DNA from: Acanthamoeba lenticulata | Lineage: Eukaryota > Discosea > Longamoebia > Acanthamoebidae | Assembly (NCBI GenBank): GCA_002179805.1 | Contig: NAVB01002055.1 | Coordinates: 1-13,386, forward strand | DNA: 13,386 bases | Direction of reading: 5' to 3' | Shown here: piece by piece, positions 1 through 7,393 of the stretch | Layout of the letters: the number at the start of each line of letters is the position of its first letter | Numbering within the stretch: position 1 is the stretch's first letter | Position numbers and translations under genes: made by a program | The notes under the pieces: generated by a model | What the model saw: the letters and a program-made list of their open reading frames with translations, nothing else | Database searches by the model: none | What the model was told of the DNA's origin: nothing

Positions 1-1938
1 TGTTCGAGGGCGTGCGGCTCGACGCGGCCGAGGCCCACACCATCCAGGAGCTCCGCCAAGAGGCCGAGATGCTCGAGCGCCTGTCCAACCACCCCAACAT
101 CGTCAAGTTTGTGGGCGCCATCACCCAGGCCAAGGGCGGCGCCACCACGTTTGCGCTCGTCACCGAGTACTGTTGCCGGGGCTCCCTCTACGACCTCCTC
201 GTACGCTGCTGTGGCGCTGTTGAGCTTGACGTTGATGATGACGTTGACGATCTTGTCGCTCGCCGGCACGCAGATCCGCAAGCAGAAGCGATTGCCGCTG
301 ATCACGCTCGTCCGGATCGCGCGCGACGTCGCGGCGGGCGTCCTACACCTCCACAAGGAGCATGTGGTGCACAGGGACTTGGCAGCGCGCAACATCCTGG
401 TGGGCAAGCACTACGAGGTCTACGTTGCTGACTTTGGGCTGGCGCGCACCAAGGCCGCCGACTCGCGCGCGGCCACCACCAAGCACGCCTTCGGTCCCAT
501 CGCCGTACGGATTCATTTACATTTTTTTATTTTTTTATTTTTTTCTATTTTGACATTCAGTACTGATTTATTTATTCTCAATTTTGCCCGTTCTTCGTAA
601 CAGTGGATGGCCCCGGAGGCGCTGACCAACCTCGAGTACTCGGAGGCCACCGACGCTTTCTCCTTTGGCGTCCTCCTTTGGTGCGGCCTTCTTCCTTACA
701 TAGTTTTTATTAATTTTTTACCATTTATTCATAATCTTTTAGTTAAAAAAAAAATATGTCACATTTCATGTTATTATAATTTATTCACAAATTTTGCTTG
801 TCACTCGGGTGCAGGGAGATGATGTCGCGCAGGCGGCCATGGGCGGGGCTCGAGGGCGCGCAGATCGTTGGGTCGGTCACGTCCAACATGCGGCTGCAGA
901 TCCCCAAGGACTGCGACCCGCTCTTCCGGCGCCTCATCAAGAAGTGCTGGCGCCACAACCCGGCCAAGCGGTACGCGATTCTTCAAGATGACGATGATCA
1001 TGATGATGATCATGACGGTGATGATGATCGTCGTGGCCAGACCGGGGTTCGAGAAGCTGGTCAAGCAGCTGACGGTCTACCACAAGAAGCTGAAGAAGGT
1101 GATGACCTTCAACAAGTCGTCGTCATCCGGCACGGGGAGCGATCCCGAGAGTGAAGACGATGACAACAGCTCCGAGCCGTCGGACGACGAAAGCGACTCT
1201 GCTGACGAACTCGGTCCGTTGCACACACACGACACGCACACACGCACACGCACAGCTCACACGCTCGCGCACAGACCGAGATGTCGACCCGCTGGAGCAT
1301 CAGGTCAAGCGCGAGATTCGGTTGCTTCTGCGCAGGCTCGTGAGCGAAGTACGTACGCGCACGTGTCTGAAATTCCAGGTGGCCGGCCCGCGCTGACGTT
1401 TCCTGGTTGCGTGCAGAACGGAGGGGCCGACCCGGGGTTCGAGCTGGTCGAGCGCGCCAACCGGGCGGTGCTCGATCGCATGCGCGAGCGCGGCCTCTCG
1501 CGGGACGGCGGCGGCCCCGAGACGGACTGCTACAGCGACGCGACCATCGCGCCACGCATGGTCGACACGTCGTCGGGCCCGATCGACGTCTTTGCCACGG
1601 TGGACGGACAGGACTCGGGCAGCACTGCCACCACCTGCGGCACCGAGCCGACCAACAACTGCTACGTCGACGTCAGCCTGACGCCGCCTCAGAAGCGCGC
1701 GGCGGACAAGAAGCAAAAGGCCAATAAGAAAGAGAAGAAGAAGGAGAAGAAGAAGAAGAAGGCCAGCGAGGGGGGCGAGTGGGTGGTTCTGGCGGGGCGA
1801 GCAGAGACGCAGCGCCGACGACCCCAACCACGACGCGTCGAGGAGCTTCGGCAGCCAGCGCCACAAGAAGGACAGGAAAGCAGCGGCGAGGTCAATAGTG
1901 ACTATATCACTATTGATCTCAAAGAGCCAGAACAGTAA
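1..1938 (+). CDS. Tyrosine-kinase-type (TK/TKL) protein kinase, 5' end missing
   Basis: Exons 1-200 (partial; first full codon at 3), 274-504, 604-680, 815-970, 1041-1213, 1275-1348 and 1417-1938 give 476 codons with every splice phase agreeing. The fragment starts in the N-lobe, just after where the VAIK lysine should lie. It shows the alpha-C segment (RQEAEMLERLSNHPNIV), the catalytic loop HRDLAARN (HRD at 370-378), ADFGLAR (DFG at 430-438), GPIAWMAPEAL across an intron, FSFGVLLW, and a C-lobe ending KCWRHNPAKRPGFEKLVKQL. HRDLAARN and WMAPE are typical of tyrosine or tyrosine-kinase-like enzymes; real substrate specificity cannot be read. The activation loop has no Tyr. DAFSFG replaces the usual DVWSFG. 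After the kinase domain come an acidic Ser/Asp/Glu stretch, a charged helical segment and a polylysine run (about 1711-1764). The final ~45 codons are doubtful because another frame has better codon bias. The 3' end is duplicated at 3236-3345. Confidence 0.85.
971..1040 (+). repeat. Kinase intron with GAT-type trinucleotide repeat
   Basis: The 70-nt intron GTACGCG...GGCCAG of the kinase gene consists largely of GATGAT/GATCAT units (about 987-1029). It mirrors the repeat in the NAGLU-like intron. The joined flanking exons read KRPGFEKL, confirming removal. Confidence 0.65.
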
Positions 1939-1976
1939 CAAAACGTATTTTATTGTACATTTAAATCTTGTAGTCA
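1850..1976 (+). repeat. Repeat B, copy 1: 3' end of the kinase gene
   Basis: This 127-bp segment spans the final kinase codons, the hairpin, the TAA stop and the AT-rich trailer (TATTTTATTG and TTAAATCTTGTAGTCA are shared). It is repeated at 3236-3345. The second copy lacks about 13 nt after CCACAAG, has a small indel near GATCTCAAAGAG, and carries scattered substitutions. Homology stops right after TAGTCA in both copies. Confidence 0.85.
1892..1916 (+). repeat. Perfect 10-bp inverted repeat (hairpin) at the kinase gene 3' end
   Basis: TCAATAGTGA (1892-1901) is followed by a 5-nt loop, CTATA, and then its exact reverse complement TCACTATTGA (1907-1916). It lies in the last codons of the kinase ORF as annotated, just before AT-rich trailer sequence. 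The duplicated copy (3265-3289) keeps the left arm and the loop exactly. Its right arm still pairs at 9 of 10 positions if one G-U pair is allowed. It could be an RNA stem-loop acting in 3'-end formation or stability; that role is inferred. Confidence 0.6.
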
Positions 1977-2256
1977 CCTGTCAACAAGTCCACGTTGTTT
2001 GCGCCCGTCATTGCTTACCCTTTGTTGCTGAGTGTTGTCACCGCTCACTGTTGCGACCTGGACAACAGTTGGCAGCTGCAACCGGCCGTTTATGACCAGT
2101 TAAGGTCGCTCAGCGACAAACGCTGCATGTTTACTTCTCCTTCTCCGATTGGGTTAGACTTGCCCAATAGTCCTTTTGTGACGACAAGGAGACACTTGAT
2201 AAGCTTGCATACTCAGGTCGTTCAAACACAGCTTACTCCTCTTATCACCACCCACC
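1939..2256. other. Intergenic spacer between the kinase and the propeller-protein gene
   Basis: This 318-bp stretch holds the kinase 3' trailer and the presumed promoter of the gene starting at 2257. I see no convincing coding sequence, RNA gene or TATA box. The short open frames here have no recognisable domain and lack the GC-rich third positions of real exons. The last 60 bases are pyrimidine-rich, ending CACCCACC just before the ATG. Confidence 0.5.
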
Positions 2257-3002
2257 ATGCTCTACAATTCGTCAGCCTTGACTGGCTTGGTCGTTCTCTT
2301 GCTGGCAACCATTGCATTGTCCAGCGCCACCGACCCTGATCAGCTCCTCTACGCCCGCTTCGGTGGCTGGTATGGCGGCAAACTGGCCTCCATGGATGTC
2401 GACGGCAGCCAGTTCCGCTACTTTAGCAGCGGTCAGCCAACCTCTTACGGCATGGGCTACTGTGATGGCTGGATGTGGGGAGCATCACCTGTGAACGGAA
2501 CTGGGCTCTATCAACCTGTCAAGATCCGTGTGGATGACGGAAAAAAAAAAGCGACGGGTGGGACCAAGTTAGAGACGCCAAGCACAGTGCCGTGGGTGTG
2601 CGGCTCCGGTGAGGATAGATAGGGAAAAGGGGGTGCACCAAGGCAGAGCCTAACACAGGATATCTGGATGTGGTGGACGGATTCCTCTATTTCTGCAATC
2701 AGACCACGATCATGCGAGCCAGCGCAGTCGACGGCTCTGGTCTTGAGATCCTCAGCAACGCCAACTCGGACCTGCGTGGTCTGGTCGTCTTCAAGGGCAA
2801 GATCATCGTCGGCACTGGCGCGCACGTTTATTCATTCAACCTTGACGGCACGAACAAGACGCAGATCCTCACCGCCAACAGTCTGAATATCTTCACCTAC
2901 GAGTACCAGGGCTCCTCTTCCTCCGGAGGCGGAAGTCAACCGCACTCGGGAGCAAGTGGCCTGTCGTCTTGGCTTGTCGATCTGCTCCACCTTGTCCTTT
3001 AA
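2257..3002 (+). CDS. Secreted beta-propeller-like (LY/YWTD-type repeat) protein, possibly GPI-anchored
   Basis: Two exons, 2257-2527 and 2659-3002, join in phase 1 through a GTGTGG...ACAG intron and encode 204 aa. The ATG sits in a good context (CACCATGC). Residues 1-25 form a signal peptide with core LTGLVVLLLATIALSSA. The body has repeating units of the form LYARFGGWYGGKLASMDVDG, then GFLYFCNQTTIMRASAVDGS, then AHVYSFNLDGTNKTQIL. These resemble LDL-receptor class B blades, in which an aromatic strand is followed by a 'xxxNLDGSxxxxL' loop. Only three or four blades are visible, so the propeller would be incomplete unless the protein oligomerises. N-glycosylation sequons (NGT, NQT, NKT) fit an extracellular place. 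A Ser/Gly-rich linker leads to a hydrophobic end, LSSWLVDLLHLVL, which could be a GPI-attachment signal. The stop lies 2 bp before the chimeric duplication begins. Confidence 0.7.
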
Positions 3003-3004
3003 GC

Positions 3005-3239
3005 TGATTGGAAGGAAGTTTGCCACACATAAATTGTTACGCTTGCGCGAAGGGGGTCGCACGACAACGCTTGTTTTGGAGTCAAACGCGAAGCGCAGAT
3101 CAGAACGAACAAAGACACATCATGGCACGAACAAAAGCGTCGCGAGCGTCTGGTGGTGCTGCGCCTCAGAAAAAGTCATCGCCGGGCAGTGGAGCCCCTC
3201 GCGGCAATGGCCCTAAGGTCATTGCTCGTGCCGAGGGCA
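3005..3239 (+). repeat. Repeat A, copy 1: duplicated promoter, leader and first codons of the HMG gene
   Basis: Matches 6103-6444. From TGATTGGAAGGAAGT the first ~75 bp are moderately diverged. From CAAACGCGAAGCGCAGATCAG onward (3083-3239) only about four single-base differences are seen in roughly 155 bp. Copy 2 has about 107 extra bases between GTTTTGG and CAAACGCG. The copy ends in GGCA, where sequence passes directly into the kinase-derived repeat B; GGCA is common to both parents. Confidence 0.88.
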
Positions 3240-3271
3240 GCCAGCGCCACAAGCAGTGGCGAGGTCAATAG
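3122..3271 (+). CDS. 49-aa chimeric ORF: H3-tail-like peptide with a kinase-gene-derived end
   Basis: The ATG at 3122 matches the HMG gene start at 6327. The first 39 residues are identical to that protein except Ser21 to Pro. They begin MARTKASRASGGAAPQ, which resembles the histone H3 tail. From codon 40 the reading passes into kinase 3'-end sequence and gives ten residues ending WRGQ before TAG. No introns are needed. The unit has a copied promoter region upstream and the kinase trailer downstream, so it may be a working mini-gene or a fresh pseudogene. The near-identity of the coding part compared with the more diverged upstream part suggests recent copying, gene conversion or selection. 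Expression cannot be judged from sequence. Confidence 0.5.
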   Translation: MARTKASRASGGAAPQKKSSPGSGAPRGNGPKVIARAEGSQRHKQWRGQ

Positions 3272-3345
3272 TGACTATATCACCATTGGCTTAGAGCCAG
3301 AACAGTAACAAAAAGTATTTTATTGTAATTTAAATCTTGTAGTCA
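3236..3345 (+). repeat. Repeat B, copy 2: duplicated kinase 3' end
   Basis: Copy of 1850-1976 with about 13 nt missing near 3255 and a few substitutions. It contains the imperfect hairpin at 3265-3289 and the shared AT-rich trailer. Here the hairpin lies after the TAG stop of the chimeric ORF, so it would be in a 3' UTR. A perfect 9-bp inverted repeat (3346-3354 and 3369-3377, arms GGTGGTTCA/TGAACCACC) begins immediately after homology to copy 1 ends. Confidence 0.85.
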
Positions 3346-3499
3346 GGTGGTTCAGAGGAGTAAGTGTGTGAACCACCGCGGTGTGCAAGCTTATCGAGTA
3401 ACCTATTGGCCCCTCCGGTCCTTCAATTTTATTGGAAATGCACAGACTCCTTCTTTTGATTTTTTAATTACCTTTGCCTGGACCAACCGGGGCAAGAAG

Positions 3500-5417
3500 A
3501 TGGAACGCACAGCAGGAAGAGGCCAACAAGGGCAGCATGAACCGTCCGCCACCACTACTACCCGTGCGCTCCGCCCACAGTCTCTCGCCGCTCACCACTC
3601 ACCAAACCCAACCTTCCCATCATGCAGTTGCGCTGGCCGGTTTGGGTGCCTCTATTTGTACCTTCTTCGGGCTTCGTGTGCTGCACACGCGCATTGTCCT
3701 TTCCAATGCGGCATTGGGCCTTGACACCAGCGGGCAAGTGCGAGGCCTTCTCGCAACGCTGGCCACTGAACCGGCCTGTATGGGTCATGCCCTGACAGAA
3801 GTGTGGCGTCGCGGTCTCACAACACGCTTTCTCATCAAGTTACGATTCATTTCCATTTTTTCCTTGATCACCATGCTCACGTCATCCCTTCTTTCTCTCT
3901 TTCCGGGTGAAGGTTGCCAATCCTTTCCATGCCCCTGATAGTCTTGTCGGAAGGGTTGAAGCGTAAGTACCTAATTCCTTTTTTTTATGTTTATTTTTCA
4001 ATAATAATAATACAAATTATTCATTAAGCAATTTTTCATTTATATTTGCCAGTAGTTGATGACACTTTTTGGTACACAGAGGCTACAAAGGCAATTCTTC
4101 AATACTCAGCAGCTGAACCAGATGCTGAACAGGCGATGACCCAAGAGGCCAGCCACCTCGGCTGGCGCATCCTTCGGTGCTCGCTTCCGCTGTCTCCTTA
4201 CTGGCCTTTGCCAATGCTAATCTCATTGGACTGGTGTGCGCACACACCAGCCTGAGCGCTGTGTGCATAACTGAGGGCATTGTTCTGCACCCCATGAATG
4301 CCATCTGGTTCTACTACTCTGTGGATTCACCCTTGTCCTGGTTGCGTACCACCGGCCATAAAAAGACCCAACACGCACCCACTCACCAAAAACACACAAG
4401 CACAGGCGGCATTTGCTGGTGGATCGCATTCTGCGCGGTCGCGAGCACTTTTACAGCGCTCTCCCAACTTCTGTCCTGTCCACGCTGGTATGCATAATCC
4501 CCGCCAACACATCTAACACATTCAACAACCAATGAACAACAACCACCACCACTGTATACAGTGCTCAGAGTTGGTCGATATCATTCAGCCACCGATGGTT
4601 CATGGCTTTGTGCGAACCTTTTTCCCCAATGTCCTGCCCTTGTTGCGTACGCACAAACACATCAGCCAACACACACCTCTCCGACGCTCTTTTGGGGATG
4701 CTGTTCTCTCTTTGCTGATCAGCATGTGACAGGCGCTCTAAATCCTCTGGCCAACGACAACGATGCCGGGGCAGCGGATGAGACCACGTACAACAATGAT
4801 GACGAGATCCTTGATGCCACGAACGACGATGGTGAAGCGGCCGACGATGTTGAAACGGAACTGAAATCGTGGCACATCCCTGCCTGCGCCGCTGGTGCTG
4901 TTTTGGTACCACGACTGCATTTTTCAAGAGACACCGTGCAAGAGACTGACCAGCTCTCCTCTACCCCCCCCCCCAAGGTGAGCCTTACAGCGTGTGGGCT
5001 TGCTTCTGTGATCGCCAGCCCAATCGAACAGGTGCGTCTCCTCCTCCACACGTGGCACCACATTGCTCACACTCAACATTGTGTGACTTGCACGGAACAC
5101 GCACGGTGCAGGTCTATATACGGATGGTGCTGATGCCCCACTTCTATGGCCGGCTCGGCCTCCTCGGTGTACGCCCCTTCTCTCCCCAGTCCAACCCGTC
5201 CTGGCGGGACTTTTGAAAATTACAAAAAAAAACCAACAATTAAATTTAACAAAAAAAAAAAAACCAACACAAAAAACAGGCGGTGAGAGCGATTTATCAA
5301 GCAGAGGGCGTGGGAGGGTTCTTCCGTGGCTACCTGCCCTTCACGCTCTCGCTTTTCAGCATCAGCTTGCTCTCAATTGGGTCGGACGCCGCTTGGGGCC
5401 TGGTCAACAACGACTAA
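3500..5417 (+). CDS. Mitochondrial carrier family (SLC25-like) protein, divergent
   Basis: Proposed exons: 3500-3563, 3628-3838, 3913-3962, 4053-4176, 4251-4307, 4406-4487, 4562-4646, 4733-4905, 4978-5031, 5112-5168 and 5280-5417 (364 aa, all phases agree). Two halves show carrier repeats. The first is LSAVCITEGIVLHPMNAIW. The second is AGAVLVSLTACGLASVIASP followed by IEQVYIRMVLMPHFYG and then AIYQAEGVGGFFRGYLP. SPIEQV and EGVGGFFRG match the carrier signature PX[DE]XX[RK] plus the matrix-helix EGxxGxxRG. The N-terminal repeat (LALAGLGASICTFFGLRVLH) lacks the Pro, so the protein resembles atypical carriers of the MTCH/SLC25A46 kind; its substrate is not deducible. An Asp/Glu/Asn-rich insertion (about 4751-4860) lies in one loop. 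The first exon is the least sure: an unspliced start at 3537 is also open. The start context AAGAAGATGG resembles those at 8107 and 10824. Confidence 0.7.
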
Positions 5418-5593
5418 TTGAATTACACATGCACCCAAACTGTTCCTGTTCCTGCATTGGTGCCTTCTTATGCCTCTGCTCTTACCTTCGGCCGAAACAA
5501 ATACACAATCACATATGTCCACCGCAATGTTGCACGGAGGAGATCACGTGGCACGTGCAAACGCAAACTGTTTGGACCATAAAGGCACAATGA

Positions 5594-6102
5594 CACTGTT
5601 ATGCCCTACATGGCCACCGGCTATCTGCGCTTGATGGCCTCTTGCGAGACGGAAAAACGGCAGCTGGACCCACCGAGGCTGGCGGTTTATCATTGACCCC
5701 GACGGCCAGCCCATGTACTTTGACCTCACCAGTGGCGGCGGAGGCTTGATCTTGCCCAACGGCACCTTTAACTACGCCCCGAAGCAGGAAGGCGCAACGG
5801 AGTACATGTGTGCTTGGACCACGGGCACTGACAACGACGAGGCGGCAAACGCACAAGACCTCTTCCGCAAGGCAGCTTTAACCTCCGGGCTGCGCATCTA
5901 TCAAGGCGCTGTCAACCACACCTCGTCCTGCGGCCGCCTTTTCCCCTCAAGATCACCACGGGCCAGGTCGGGTTCATGAAGCTGTTCGACGTCACCTACC
6001 ACCTGTGCCCGGCGCCCAACTTCCCCATCATCATCGAGCAGCTTATCCAGTACAACGACGTTAAACGGGGCAACTGGGCTGGTTCTTCCGCCTCTGCCTC
6101 TT
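5594..6102 (+). pseudogene. Frame-broken remnant of an unidentified protein gene
   Basis: Three stretches with coding-like composition lie in different frames. About 5600-5690 reads MPYMATGYLRLMASCETEKR. About 5684-5940 reads GWRFIIDPDGQPMYFDLTSG onward through CAWTTGTDNDEAANAQDLFR. About 5942-6102 reads PLKITTGQVGFMKLFDVTYH and on to IEQLIQYNDVKRGNW. The joins near 5680 and 5940 need a frameshift; no GT-AG intron of reasonable length repairs them. No start codon with leader and no proper stop are evident. The 3' side runs straight into the HMG-gene promoter repeat at 6103. I do not recognise the family. It may be a pseudogene, a gene fragment moved here by the same duplication events, or a real gene with base-calling errors. 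The 176 bp between 5418 and 5593 shows nothing I can support. Confidence 0.5.
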
Positions 6103-6444
6103 TGATTGGAAGGAAGTGTGCCATACCTGAATTACGCCAGATCGAAGGAGTTGCACGACAACGCTTGTTTTGGTGTTAAAACGAAAGAGTCTTGTGAACC
6201 AACGGCCGTACTTCGAAACACGAAGAAAAAAAGTAAAAGTAAATTTTGAAAGTAACGGTCACAAGCAAAATGGCGGGAAGGGGAAAACAAACGCGAAGCG
6301 CAGATCAGAACGAACAAAGACACAACATGGCACGAACAAAAGCGTCGCGAGCGTCTGGTGGTGCTGCGCCTCAGAAAAAGTCATCGTCGGGCAGTGGAGC
6401 CCCTCGCGGCAATGGTCCTAAGGTCATTGCTCGTGCCGAGGGCA
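6103..6444 (+). repeat. Repeat A, copy 2: HMG gene promoter, leader and 5' coding region
   Basis: Partner of 3005-3239. It carries about 107 extra bases (about 6176-6287) that are A-rich and include an upstream ATG at 6270, in frame with the start at 6327. The leader CAAACGCGAAGCGCAGATCAG, the ATG and the H3-like codons are shared with copy 1. Because copy 1 lacks the extra segment, the start at 6327 is preferred. Confidence 0.88.
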
Positions 6445-7280
6445 ACAGCGGCTCGCCCGCCAGGCGCGGCTACGGGCTGCAGAACCACGCGAGGCGCTGC
6501 GCCACGCCCGGGTGGCAGCGTAGCGTGAGCGACGTCCTTCCGGGCCTCGCCCTCAACCCCAACTTCAAGCCAGGCATCGTCCACGACGACGGCAAGAAGA
6601 AGAAGAAGAGGAAGAAGACCGAAGGAGACAAGGATGAGGCGACCAGCAGCGCAGACGACAGGGACATTGATGAGCCGGCGTCCAGTGAACCGAAGAAGAA
6701 GAGGAAGATGGCCACTAAGTCGAAGAAGAGTGGCGAGGATGAGCAGAAGCAGCCCAAGAAGAAGAGGGCACGATCGGCCTACATCTGCTTCGTGGCCGAT
6801 AGGCGGGCGGAGGTAAAGCAACAGAATCCAGATCTGAAGTTTGGCGACATCACGAAGAAGCTGGGCGAGCTGTGGAAGGCGCTCTCCCCCGAAGAGAAGG
6901 CAGTACGTGTCCCATCTGACGGTCTTTGACCTCCATCTTGCTAACGCGTGTTGTAGAAATACGAGGAGATGGCGCGACTTGATAAAGAGCGAGTGGCCCG
7001 CGGCGAGGAGGCTGGAGATGACGAAGCTGAGACCGAGAACAAAGCGCCTAAGGAAGACGATAAAGAGGCCGAGGGCGGTGAAGAGGAGGGCGAGAAGGAG
7101 ACGGAAGAGGAAAGTGAAGAGGAAGAAGATGGCGAGGAGGTCGAGGTTACAGCCAAGGGGCCCGACACGGTGGTTTTGGACGACATGGGCGACAGTGACG
7201 AGGAGGAACAAGAAGTGGGCAAGGCTCGCAAAAAGAGGCGAGTCGTGCTAGACGATGAGGAAATTGACGATGATTTGTAA
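6327..7280 (+). CDS. HMG-box nuclear protein with histone H3-like N-terminus and acidic tail
   Basis: Exons 6327-6902 and 6957-7280 are joined through a 54-nt GTACGT...TAG intron (phase 0) and encode 299 aa. Residues 1-18 begin MARTKASRASGGAAPQKK, strongly like the H3 tail (ARTKQTARKSTGGKAPRK). Residues ~90-142 are Lys-rich with several nuclear-localisation-like clusters (KKKKKRKK, PKKKRKM). An HMG box spans about 143-210: RSAYICFVADRRAEVKQQNP, then FGDITKKLGELWKALSPEEK, then YEEMARLDKERV. It is most like the SSRP1/NHP6/HMGB class, which bends DNA non-specifically. A Glu/Asp-rich tail follows, then a basic cluster (KARKKRR) and an acidic C-terminus. A role in chromatin, perhaps as a FACT- or HMGB-like factor, is inferred. 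An in-frame ATG at 6270 would add 19 residues starting MAGRGKQ. The 5' part is duplicated at 3005-3239. Confidence 0.85.
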
Positions 7281-7393
7281 AAAAATATTTAAATTGAAAT
7301 TTTAGCGAAGACAATCGCAGATTATTTGTCGTAGAAGATGATGCCTGCACAAGAGATTGTTAGTTGAAGGAAGCGACAAAATCGTGAGCAGTA

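Noticed and set aside
1220..1274. CA-rich tract that looked like a repeat array
   Set aside because: A short impure run inside a 61-nt kinase intron (1214-1274). There are no regular spacers, so it is not CRISPR-like.
4141..4260. Apparent frameshift in the carrier gene
   Set aside because: Resolved by a 74-nt intron (4177-4250) that joins ILR and LSAVCITEG in phase and rebuilds a carrier helix.
4906..4977. Pro-rich coding segment from the C11 run
   Set aside because: It is open in frame but better read as an intron (GTACCA...CCAAG). Without it a continuous transmembrane helix forms.
5213..5593. 126-aa plus-strand frame after the carrier exon
   Set aside because: It overlaps the last carrier exon in another frame. 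The Cys-rich tail from 5430 has no domain and no splice support.
6381..7211. 276-aa minus-strand open frame rich in Leu
   Set aside because: Antisense of the Lys/Glu-rich HMG gene. Reading AAG and GAG codons backwards gives artificial Leu/Phe runs.
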